Positions 1 to 6,099 of a stretch of DNA of 7,707 nucleotides are shown one piece after another. How positions within the stretch are numbered: position 1 is the first letter of the stretch; every line of letters starts with the position of its first letter. The notes below the pieces were generated by a model. It did not search any database. It was not told the origin of the DNA and saw only the letters and a program-made list of their open reading frames with translations. The position numbers were made by a program, and so were the translations under genes. Origin of the DNA: Methanobacteriota archaeon (lineage in GTDB: Archaea > Thermoplasmatota > Thermoplasmata > RBG-16-68-12); the NCBI GenBank assembly GCA_005878325.1, contig VBMR01000159.1, positions 1 through 7,707 on the forward strand, written 5' to 3'.

Positions 1-1659
1 CCGGCTCTCGCCGACCTGGTGGCCTTGGATTTCCGGCGAGAAATAGATCCGACGTTCGGTCGAGGTCTCGGTCCCGCCGCCCCGTTGTTCATATCGCGTC
101 TGGCCTGGGAGGATGACCACGAGATCGGCCGGATCCAAGAGCATGGGCGGGGCGAGCACCAAGTCCTGGTGGACGCGCACGGGCACCCGTTCCAAGGCCT
201 CCTTCACATACGCGGGCTCCGGCAACGTCTCCAAGAAATTGCCGCCGCACATGTACATCACATCGATTTTCCCCTCATGGGCCGCGTCGACCATTTCGAC
301 CGCGGACAGACCCTTCGTCGTAGGAGGTCGGAAGCCCCACAGCTGGCCGAGCTGGTCCGCGGCCTTGTCGCCCACCGGTTGACCCGCGACGTAGAGGTTC
401 GGAACCGCTCCCACCTCGGCGCCACCCTGGACCCCGCTGTGACCCCGAACGGGCATGACGCCGCACTTCTCCCGCCCCACCATGCCTCGGGCCAGGGCCA
501 GGTTCATGATCGCCTTCACGTTGTCGGCTCCGAAGACGTGCTGCGTGATTCCCATGCTCCAGACGAAGACCGCGGTCTTCGACTTTCCGTACATTTCCGC
601 GAAGGCGCGCATCTCCTCCTTCGAGCAGCCGGATTGCTTCTCCAGGACGTCCCATGGTTGCTTCTCCAAGGCCTCGCGGAGGGCCTCGAAGCCGGTCGTG
701 TGGTCCGCGATGAACGTCTCATCGATCCAGCCCTCGGCGATCAGGTGCTTCATGACGCCGTTGATGAAGGCGACGTCACCGCCCGTGTGGATCTGGAAGA
801 AGGCATCCGCGAGGCGGGTGCCGAAGAAGGCGCTGTCGAAGACCGAGGGAACCCAGTACCGTTCCAGCCCCGGTTCCCGGAACGGGTTCACCACCGCGAC
901 CTTCGTCCCGTGTTTCTTCGCGTAGTACAGGTACTTCGTCGTCACGGGCTGATTGTTCGGCACGTCGCTTCCGAAGAACACGACCAAGTCGCTGCCGATC
1001 CAGTCGGAGTACGAGCAGGTGGAGGCGGCCACGCCCAACGTTTCCTTCATGGCCGTCGTGCTCGGGGCGTGGCAGAGGCGGGCCGAGTTGTCGACGTTGT
1101 TCGTCCCCAGGAACCGAGCGACCTTGGCCGCGACATAATAGACTTCGTTCGTGATGCCCCTCGAGGTGAGGTAGAACGCGGTCCGATCCGGCGCCGTGGC
1201 CTGGAGGCGCCCGGCCACGAGGTCGAGGGCCTCGTCCCAGGTGACCCGGCGGAATCCGCGGTCGCCCCGGCGCCGCACCATGGGATAGGGAAGGCGGCCC
1301 AAGTGGCGAAGATCCCGGGCGGGCCGGCCGACCAAGGGAGCCACGTCCTCGAGGACGCGGGTGTCCAGGGCGCCCATCGTGTTGAGCGGCAGGAGGTTGA
1401 GTCGAACGGTGCAGAGGTGGACGCCTTCCATGGTGAAATCCTTGAGCCCGGTCGTCCCAAGGGCGCATCCGTCGCACACCCCGTCTCGGAGGACTCGCCA
1501 CGTGAAGAGCGGAGCGCGTTTGTTGTGCCAAATCGTCTTCAAAATTTCCGAGTAGTGATGGGGCTTCGTTTGCCCCATTCCAAAGGGGACCAATCCGACT
1601 CGTTCGATATTCGGGACGGACCCCTCCGACCCCACGGCCCTGGTACCGATGTGCTCCAT
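1..1659 (-). CDS. FdhF/YdeP-type molybdopterin oxidoreductase alpha subunit (C-terminus cut by window edge)
   Basis: Predicted molybdenum bis-MGD oxidoreductase, distantly related to formate dehydrogenase H; cytoplasmic, as no signal peptide or Tat motif is visible. I translated the minus strand by hand: 553 codons are open from the ATG at 1659 to the left edge, and an in-frame TGA lies 18 bases before the ATG. Residues 60-68 read GVCDGCALG and are followed by HLC at 81-83, giving three cysteines (C62, C65, C83), as I recall for the YdeP/Rv2900c subgroup. Residues 194-200 read RLCHAPS, where C196-H197 aligns with the Sec/Cys-His molybdenum ligand pair of formate dehydrogenases. A later stretch reading RGHSGVQGGAEVG matches the RGxxNVQGxxDxG cofactor motif. 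Family members are about 750 residues long, so about 200 are missing. The divergent moaA neighbour supplies the cofactor pathway. The substrate is unknown: family membership is secure, formate activity is not. Confidence 0.9.
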   Translation of the reverse strand, partial: MEHIGTRAVGSEGSVPNIERVGLVPFGMGQTKPHHYSEILKTIWHNKRAPLFTWRVLRDGVCDGCALGTTGLKDFTMEGVHLCTVRLNLLPLNTMGALDTRVLEDVAPLVGRPARDLRHLGRLPYPMVRRRGDRGFRRVTWDEALDLVAGRLQATAPDRTAFYLTSRGITNEVYYVAAKVARFLGTNNVDNSARLCHAPSTTAMKETLGVAASTCSYSDWIGSDLVVFFGSDVPNNQPVTTKYLYYAKKHGTKVAVVNPFREPGLERYWVPSVFDSAFFGTRLADAFFQIHTGGDVAFINGVMKHLIAEGWIDETFIADHTTGFEALREALEKQPWDVLEKQSGCSKEEMRAFAEMYGKSKTAVFVWSMGITQHVFGADNVKAIMNLALARGMVGREKCGVMPVRGHSGVQGGAEVGAVPNLYVAGQPVGDKAADQLGQLWGFRPPTTKGLSAVEMVDAAHEGKIDVMYMCGGNFLETLPEPAYVKEALERVPVRVHQDLVLAPPMLLDPADLVVILPGQTRYEQRGGGTETSTERRIYFSPEIQGHQVGESR

Positions 1660-1716
1660 AATATAGGCTCTGTTTCAGCCTCGGTTGAGGGAATTGCAAC
1701 TCCGGCTCGCGCACAG

Positions 1717-1723
1717 GTTTTTA
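1717..1723 (+). promoter_or_regulatory. Weak TATA-like element for moaA in the divergent intergenic region
   Basis: GTTTTTA is centred about 29 bases before the moaA ATG, roughly where an archaeal TATA box would sit for a leaderless transcript. No Shine-Dalgarno sequence precedes moaA, which fits leaderless translation. Read on the other strand (TAAAAAC), it lies about 60 bases before the oxidoreductase start and could serve that gene with a short leader. The match to the consensus is poor. Confidence 0.35.
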
Positions 1724-1748
1724 GCGCGTCGCGAAGATACGTACCCGG

Positions 1749-2720
1749 ATGCTCGTCGACGGGTTTGGCCGGGAGGTGACGGACATCCGAATCAGCGTGA
1801 CGAAGCGCTGCAACTTCGGATGCATCTACTGCCACGACGAGGGCCTTGGCCCGATCCTCGCGCCTCGCATGCCCCACGACGACGAGATGACGCTAGGCGA
1901 GATCGATCGGATCGTACGCGTCGCGCGGGAGTTCGGCATTACGTCGGTGAAGTACACCGGCGGCGAGCCCCTGGTCCGGCTCGACATGGAAGACGTCATC
2001 GACCGGACCGTCCGCCAGATCCCGGACGTTTCGATGACGACGAACGGTTCGATGCTTGCGGGCCGTGCGGAGGCCCTGCGGAATGCGGGCCTGAAGCGCG
2101 TGAACGTGTCGATTGACTCGCTGGACCCGAAGGTGTTCCAGGAGATTCGGCGAGGGGACCTGCGACCCGTCCTGCGCGGGATCCAAGAAGCCCTTCGCGT
2201 CGGCCTCAAGCCGGTGAAGCTGAACATGGTCGTGTTCAAACACACGCTGCCGCACATCCCCGCGATGATCGATTACATCGGCCACGGCGACGGCCTCAAG
2301 CTCCAGTTGATCCAGTTCATGCCGGAGCTCGTGGGCCAGAGGGACTGGATGGTCGACATCGACTCCCTGAAGAAATGGCTTGAGGCCCGCGCGGACAAGG
2401 TCCTCGTGCGGGAAATGCACCACCGCAGGATTTACCTCTTCAACGGGGCCGAAGTCGAAGTCGTCGACCCGGTGTACAACGCCGAGTTCTGCATGAACTG
2501 CCACCGGATTCGCGTGACGCATGCGGGTGAACTCAAGGGTTGCCTAAACCGGAACGACGACCTGATTCCGACTCGCGGACTGTCGGACGATGGCCTGCGC
2601 GAAGCTTTCCGGAGCGTCGTCGCGAACCGCGTGCCTTACTATGGGGCGTACGTGAAGGAATTTCCTCGGCGGGATCCGAGTCACGCCGCCGTCCTTGAGT
2701 TTCCCACGCCGGCGACTTGA
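1749..2720 (+). CDS. moaA: GTP 3',8-cyclase MoaA (molybdenum cofactor biosynthesis)
   Basis: Radical SAM enzyme that converts GTP to 3',8-cyclo-7,8-dihydro-GTP, the first step of molybdopterin synthesis in the cytosol. It has 323 residues, normal for the family. The radical SAM cluster motif CNFGCIYC gives C21, C25 and C28, and the SAM-binding TGGEP is at 70-74. The C-terminal cluster ligands are C248, C251 and C265, in CMNCHRIRVTHAGELKGC. R14, R253 and R255 fall at the spacings of the GTP-binding arginines known from the Staphylococcus aureus enzyme (R17, R266, R268). The ATG at 1749 gives the expected short lead into DIRISVTKRCN. No Shine-Dalgarno is visible, so translation is probably leaderless. 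The gene is divergent from a molybdopterin oxidoreductase, an obvious consumer of its product. Other moa/moe genes are not in this window. Confidence 0.96.
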   Translation: MLVDGFGREVTDIRISVTKRCNFGCIYCHDEGLGPILAPRMPHDDEMTLGEIDRIVRVAREFGITSVKYTGGEPLVRLDMEDVIDRTVRQIPDVSMTTNGSMLAGRAEALRNAGLKRVNVSIDSLDPKVFQEIRRGDLRPVLRGIQEALRVGLKPVKLNMVVFKHTLPHIPAMIDYIGHGDGLKLQLIQFMPELVGQRDWMVDIDSLKKWLEARADKVLVREMHHRRIYLFNGAEVEVVDPVYNAEFCMNCHRIRVTHAGELKGCLNRNDDLIPTRGLSDDGLREAFRSVVANRVPYYGAYVKEFPRRDPSHAAVLEFPTPAT

Positions 2721-2763
2721 CATTTGGCCTTTGCACTCGGGCCGATTCCTGCCCGCGAATCCT

Positions 2764-2771
2764 CATATATT
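2764..2771 (+). promoter_or_regulatory. TATA box for the MFS transporter
   Basis: CATATATT stands out in GC-rich surroundings, centred about 24 bases before the GTG at 2791. This is close to the spacing expected when an archaeal transcript starts at the start codon itself. It lies between the moaA stop and the transporter and argues for separate transcription of the transporter. Confidence 0.6.
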
Positions 2772-2790
2772 GCCCTGCGCTCCGCGCGTT

Positions 2791-4146
2791 GTGGTCACCG
2801 CCACCCGCACGGTCGAAGACGTCCTTCGCGGGGGCGGGTTCACTTCGTTCCACCGACGCGTCGTCCTCATCACCGGATTCGCGTGGACCTTCGTGGCGTT
2901 TGAGATCATCCTGATCAGCCTCGTCCTTCCCGTGATCGGAGCCGAGTTCGGAATAGTCGACCCCACGACCTTCACGCCAACGGATCCGTTCCAGTACGGC
3001 GCCGTCGCGTCGGCGACGCTCGTGGGGTCCCTCGTCGGGAGCCTGACGCTGGGTCGCCTCTCGGACGCGCGCGGCCGCCGATTTCTCTTCCAGGCGAGTG
3101 TCGTGAGCTACTCGATCTTCACGGCCCTCACCGCCCTCTCCATCAACGTCCCCAGCCTGTTCGTCCTGCGGATGTTGGCGGGCGTCGGGCTTGGGGGGCT
3201 CCTCGTGATTGACCCGGCCATCCTGTCGGAATACTTGCCGCCCCAGCATCGGGGTCGGTACATGGTCCTCCTGGATTTCTTCTGGCCCGCGGGGTTTCTC
3301 GTGGCGATCGCGTTCTGGTACGTGTTCGTCGTGGGACTCGGAGGCGCATGGCGGCTCCTCTTCCTTGCGGCGTCCTTCCCCGCGTTCATCGCGTTCTTGT
3401 TCCGGAGGACGATTCCGGAGAGCCCGTTCTACCTCGCGCGACAGGGTCGCTTGGAGGAGGCGTCGAACGTCCTGCGCCAGGTGGCCCGAACGGATGTGTC
3501 AAGCAGCCAACTCGCCGCCGAACCGACGATTCCGCGCGCGCCCGTGTCCGACCTGTTCCGGGGCGAGCTCCTGCGGCGGACGACCGTCACGATCGGGGTC
3601 TGGATCGCCCTCAATTTCAGCTACTACGGACTCTTCCTCTGGCTCCCTCCCGCGCTTGCGGGATTTGGGATTGTGGATTTCGGAAATCCGAACACGTTGG
3701 CACTGTTCCTCGTCTTCTCGGCGGTGGCGCAGTTCCCCGGGTATGCGGCCTCCTTCCTCCTCGTCGACCGCTGGGGGAGGAAGCGGACCTTGGCGCTCTT
3801 CCTGATCCTTGGAGGATTCAGCGGCTACGTGTTCGCAACCGCGCGCGATTTCTGGACGCTCGTCGTCGGCCTGTTCTTCGTCAGTTTCTTCAATCTGGGA
3901 GCGTGGGGAGCGGTGTACCCCTACACGTCGGAACTCTTTCCAACGCAGTATCGGGCGACCGGGTTCGGCCTTGCGGAGGGGGTTGGGAAGGTGACCGCGG
4001 TCTTGGCCCCGCTCGCGTTCGCCGCACTCTACGCGACCACGGGTGGGGTGCTGTGGCCCCTGACGAGCGTCGCGATCCTCATGTTGATCGGAGGCTTGAT
4101 CGCGGGCTTCTTTGGACCGGAGACGAAAGGGGCGTCGTTCACCTAG
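2791..4146 (+). CDS. MFS transporter, sugar/organic-acid symporter type
   Basis: Predicted 12-helix major facilitator superfamily carrier in the cytoplasmic membrane, probably a proton symporter for a sugar, aromatic acid or similar metabolite; the substrate cannot be read from sequence. Numbering from the GTG at 2791 gives 451 residues, a normal length. The loop 2-3 motif is GRLSDARGRR at 88-97, and its C-terminal counterpart is DRWGRKR at 326-332. The sugar-porter-like signatures PESP (209-212) before the central loop and ELFPTQYRATG (381-391) are both present. Hydrophobic segments fill the two halves on either side of a central cytoplasmic loop of about 60 residues. An upstream TTG at 2695 would add 32 polar, non-conserved residues, overlap moaA and sit upstream of the TATA box, so I prefer the GTG, which would be leaderless. 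The stop is TAG. Confidence 0.9.
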   Translation: MVTATRTVEDVLRGGGFTSFHRRVVLITGFAWTFVAFEIILISLVLPVIGAEFGIVDPTTFTPTDPFQYGAVASATLVGSLVGSLTLGRLSDARGRRFLFQASVVSYSIFTALTALSINVPSLFVLRMLAGVGLGGLLVIDPAILSEYLPPQHRGRYMVLLDFFWPAGFLVAIAFWYVFVVGLGGAWRLLFLAASFPAFIAFLFRRTIPESPFYLARQGRLEEASNVLRQVARTDVSSSQLAAEPTIPRAPVSDLFRGELLRRTTVTIGVWIALNFSYYGLFLWLPPALAGFGIVDFGNPNTLALFLVFSAVAQFPGYAASFLLVDRWGRKRTLALFLILGGFSGYVFATARDFWTLVVGLFFVSFFNLGAWGAVYPYTSELFPTQYRATGFGLAEGVGKVTAVLAPLAFAALYATTGGVLWPLTSVAILMLIGGLIAGFFGPETKGASFT

Positions 4147-4166
4147 GCCCCGGGCGAATGGAAAGC

Positions 4167-4173
4167 CTATAAC
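4167..4173 (+). promoter_or_regulatory. Possible TATA box upstream of the aminotransferase
   Basis: CTATAAC lies in the short gap after the MFS gene. A start site about 27 bases downstream (near 4196) would leave a leader of about 37 bases before the ATG at 4233 and would exclude the upstream GTG at 4185. The element is short and unproven. Confidence 0.4.
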
Positions 4174-4232
4174 CCCGAGGTTCCGTGTCCTGTGCGGAAC
4201 CGTTCGATCGGCCTCCCGCGAAGCAAGATTCC

Positions 4233-5597
4233 ATGACAAAGCGTCCATCCACCCCACGAACCCGCGGACCGAAGATCGTGGCCGTCCCGCCGGGACCGAA
4301 TTCCAAGGCCGCGGCGGCCCGCAAGACGAAGTTCATCTCGAACGGCGTGCGGATCGGCCTACCGATCGATGTCACGTGGGCCGAAGGGCCCCTCGTCTGC
4401 GACGCCGACGGAAATGTGTACGTGGACCTGGGCGGCGGGATCGGCGTCCAGACCGTGGGGCACCGCCCGCCATCCGTGATCCGGGCGGCCAAGGATCAGC
4501 TGGACCGGCTCACGCACATCAGCTTCATGGTCGCGTCCTACGGACCCTACCTCGACCTCGCCGAACGAATGGCGGATATCTGCCCACCCGGACTCACGAA
4601 ATCGATTTTCCTGAACTCGGGCTCCGAGGCGATCGAGAACGCCGTGAAGATCGCGCGGGCCGCGACGAAGCAGGCCTGGCTCGTGTCCTTCAAGACCGCG
4701 TTCCATGGCCGGACGCTCCTGGACATCAGCCTGACCGGGAAGGAGAAGCCGTATCGGGAAGGCTTCGGCCCCCTGGTGCGGGAGGTCTTGCTCGCCGACT
4801 ACGCATGCCCGTACCGGGACCCCGAGAACCGGCCTCCCGCCGAGGTCGCGAAAGTACGGGTCGAGGAACTCGAGGGCCTCATCAACCGACCCGAGGTCGC
4901 GGGCCGCGTCGCGGCGGTCCTCGCGGAACCGGTCCAGGGGGAGGGGGGCATGATCGTCCCTCCCAAGGAATTCTTCCCGCTCCTCCGACGCCTGTGTGAT
5001 GAACAGGGGATCCTCCTGATCGATGACGAGGTGCAGGCCGGCGCGGGCCGGACCGGGAGGATGTGGGCGATCGAGCATTGGAACACGGTGCCCGACATCC
5101 TGGTCAGCGGAAAGGCGATCGGGGGAGGGCTGCCCTTCGGCGGAGTCACGGGCAAGGAGGCGGTGATGGATGCACCGGGACCCGGGTCCCTCGGCGGCAC
5201 GTTCGGCGGCAATCCGGTCGTGTGCGCGGCCGCCCTCAAGGCCGTGGATGAGATCGAGAGGGCGCTGCCGAAGGTGAAGCGTCTCGAGGCGGCGATCCGC
5301 AAGCGACTGGGAGAAATGCACGAGGCCCACGATCGGGTGGGCGAGGTGCGGGGCATCGGCGCGATGTGGGCCCTCGAATTCGTGAAGGACCCGCGGACGA
5401 AGGAGCCCGATGCGGAGCTTGCGCGTGCGACGCAGCGGGCGGGGCTCCGGAATGGCTTGCTCCTGCTCACGGCCGGCTTCTACAACAACTGCATTCGGCT
5501 CCTGCCGCCGATCAACATCCCGATCCCGCTCATGGAGAAGGCACTGGATCTCCTCGCCGACAGCCTCGACATGGCCGTTGCGGGGAAGGCCGGCTGA
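4233..5597 (+). CDS. gabT: Class III PLP aminotransferase, 4-aminobutyrate aminotransferase (GabT)-like
   Basis: Cytosolic fold-type I pyridoxal-phosphate enzyme. It probably transfers the amino group of 4-aminobutyrate or a related omega-amino acid to 2-oxoglutarate. Numbered from the ATG at 4233 it has 454 residues. Phosphate-binding NSGSE is at 128-132, FHGRT at 157-161, EPVQGE at 232-237, the PLP-ring aspartate in DDEVQ at 264-268, and Schiff-base K294 in SGKAIGGGLP. E232, E237, D265, Q268 and K294 all sit 26 residues after E. coli GabT E206, E211, D239, Q242 and K268. R422, in NCIRLLPP, matches the substrate-carboxylate R398. A GTG at 4185, with GAGGT three bases upstream, would add 16 residues. 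I prefer the ATG because of the TATA position and the unconserved extension. Archaeal relatives of this family include amino-acid racemases and ornithine aminotransferases, so the exact substrate is less certain than the fold. Confidence 0.9.
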   Translation: MTKRPSTPRTRGPKIVAVPPGPNSKAAAARKTKFISNGVRIGLPIDVTWAEGPLVCDADGNVYVDLGGGIGVQTVGHRPPSVIRAAKDQLDRLTHISFMVASYGPYLDLAERMADICPPGLTKSIFLNSGSEAIENAVKIARAATKQAWLVSFKTAFHGRTLLDISLTGKEKPYREGFGPLVREVLLADYACPYRDPENRPPAEVAKVRVEELEGLINRPEVAGRVAAVLAEPVQGEGGMIVPPKEFFPLLRRLCDEQGILLIDDEVQAGAGRTGRMWAIEHWNTVPDILVSGKAIGGGLPFGGVTGKEAVMDAPGPGSLGGTFGGNPVVCAAALKAVDEIERALPKVKRLEAAIRKRLGEMHEAHDRVGEVRGIGAMWALEFVKDPRTKEPDAELARATQRAGLRNGLLLLTAGFYNNCIRLLPPINIPIPLMEKALDLLADSLDMAVAGKAG

Positions 5598-5673
5598 CGG
5601 CTCCGAGGTGCCACGGCCGGTCGGGGAGGCGGCGTCCTCGAAGGCAGTTCGTTCTCGGGCCGAACTTGGTCTA

Positions 5674-5689
5674 TACCTGAAACCAGGTA
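5674..5689 (+). repeat. 6-4-6 inverted repeat, candidate operator of the HxlR-TFB-aIF1 operon
   Basis: TACCTG-AAAC-CAGGTA is a perfect inverted repeat with a 4-base spacer. It sits 12 bases upstream of the strong TATA box of the operon, directly beside the BRE. The first gene of the operon encodes a winged-helix regulator of a family that binds as a dimer to such dyads, so autoregulation is the natural inference. The half-site is short. Confidence 0.5.
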
Positions 5690-5694
5690 CGAAA

Positions 5695-5709
5695 AAGAAA
5701 CTATAAATA
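5695..5709 (+). promoter_or_regulatory. Archaeal BRE/TATA promoter of the HxlR-TFB-aIF1 operon
   Basis: AAGAAAC followed by TATAAATA at 5702-5709 is the best archaeal promoter in the window: a purine-rich BRE immediately upstream of a near-consensus TATA box. The box is centred about 25 bases before the ATG at 5731, so the transcript is expected to start at or next to the first codon. A second AT-rich stretch, AATATAT at 5722-5728, has the same spacing to the in-frame ATG at 5749. Confidence 0.75.
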
Positions 5710-5730
5710 GCCCGGGCGCACAATATATGG

Positions 5731-6099
5731 ATGCGAGAACCGAAAACCATGGCCGAGGAGCAAGGTCCCTGCACGGGACCCGAGTGCGGAGCGACGGTCG
5801 CCATCGAGGTGATCGGCTCCGAGCTCAAGCTCACGGTCCTCCACAGCCTCCTGTCGGGACCGAAGCGGTTCAACGAGCTTCGAGTCATGACGGGGATCTG
5901 CCAGAGCTCCCTCGCGAAGACGTTGAAGGAGCTCGAAGAGGTTGGGATCGCGGAACGCAAGGTCCATCTGGATCGGCCCCTGGCGGTCGAGTACCGCCTG
6001 TCGCCGAAGGGACAGGGCCTGTTCGAGGCGATCCGGGAACTGGAGGCATGGGCGACGCGCTGGGTCATGGCGGCCGGGGATCGCGAGGTGACGCAATGA
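5731..6099 (+). CDS. HxlR-family winged helix-turn-helix transcriptional regulator
   Basis: 122-residue DNA-binding protein of the HxlR/MarR-like winged-helix group, a typical family length. The core pattern is visible: IGSELKL at 28-34 (family IGGKWKL), LLSGPKRFNEL at 40-50, a recognition helix within GICQSSLAKTLKELEEVG at 55-72, the wing around R76-P83 and VEYRLSPKG at 86-94. C19 lies nine residues before the IGS motif, the position of the redox-sensing cysteine in relatives such as HypR and YodB. A second cysteine, C14, lies five residues earlier, and C57 is in the recognition region. A role as a thiol- or electrophile-responsive regulator is inferred from this. The ATG at 5731 has the correct TATA spacing for a leaderless start; an in-frame ATG at 5749 is the alternative. 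The stop overlaps the TFB start (ATGA), so the two are translationally coupled. Targets are unknown; its own operon is the likeliest. Confidence 0.88.
   Translation: MREPKTMAEEQGPCTGPECGATVAIEVIGSELKLTVLHSLLSGPKRFNELRVMTGICQSSLAKTLKELEEVGIAERKVHLDRPLAVEYRLSPKGQGLFEAIRELEAWATRWVMAAGDREVTQ
6085..6091 (+). promoter_or_regulatory. Shine-Dalgarno sequence deciding the TFB start
   Basis: GAGGTGA, seven bases complementary to the archaeal 16S 3' end, ends four bases before the ATG at 6096. It lies within the end of the regulator gene and supports internal initiation for TFB rather than a longer reading frame from 5727. Confidence 0.8.

Noticed and set aside
1660..1667. TATA-like CCTATATT on the minus strand immediately before the oxidoreductase ATG.
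   Set aside because: It is too close to the ATG to be its TATA box. Use would need an internal start such as the Met at codon 28, although the N-terminal region looks like the family.
776..1714. Open frames of 312 and 137 codons on the minus strand overlapping the oxidoreductase.
   Set aside because: They are out of frame with the recognisable molybdopterin oxidoreductase translation, are rich in R, P and G, and have no family motifs.
19..1779. A 586-codon open frame on the plus strand.
   Set aside because: It lies antisense to the molybdopterin oxidoreductase and across the divergent gap into moaA. Its product is rich in R, H, G and A with no recognisable domain, as expected of the shadow of a high-GC gene.
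5177..5190. Perfect 14-base palindrome GGGACCCGGGTCCC.
   Set aside because: It lies within the aminotransferase coding sequence over a conserved Gly/Pro-rich stretch. GC-rich codons for these residues give it by chance.
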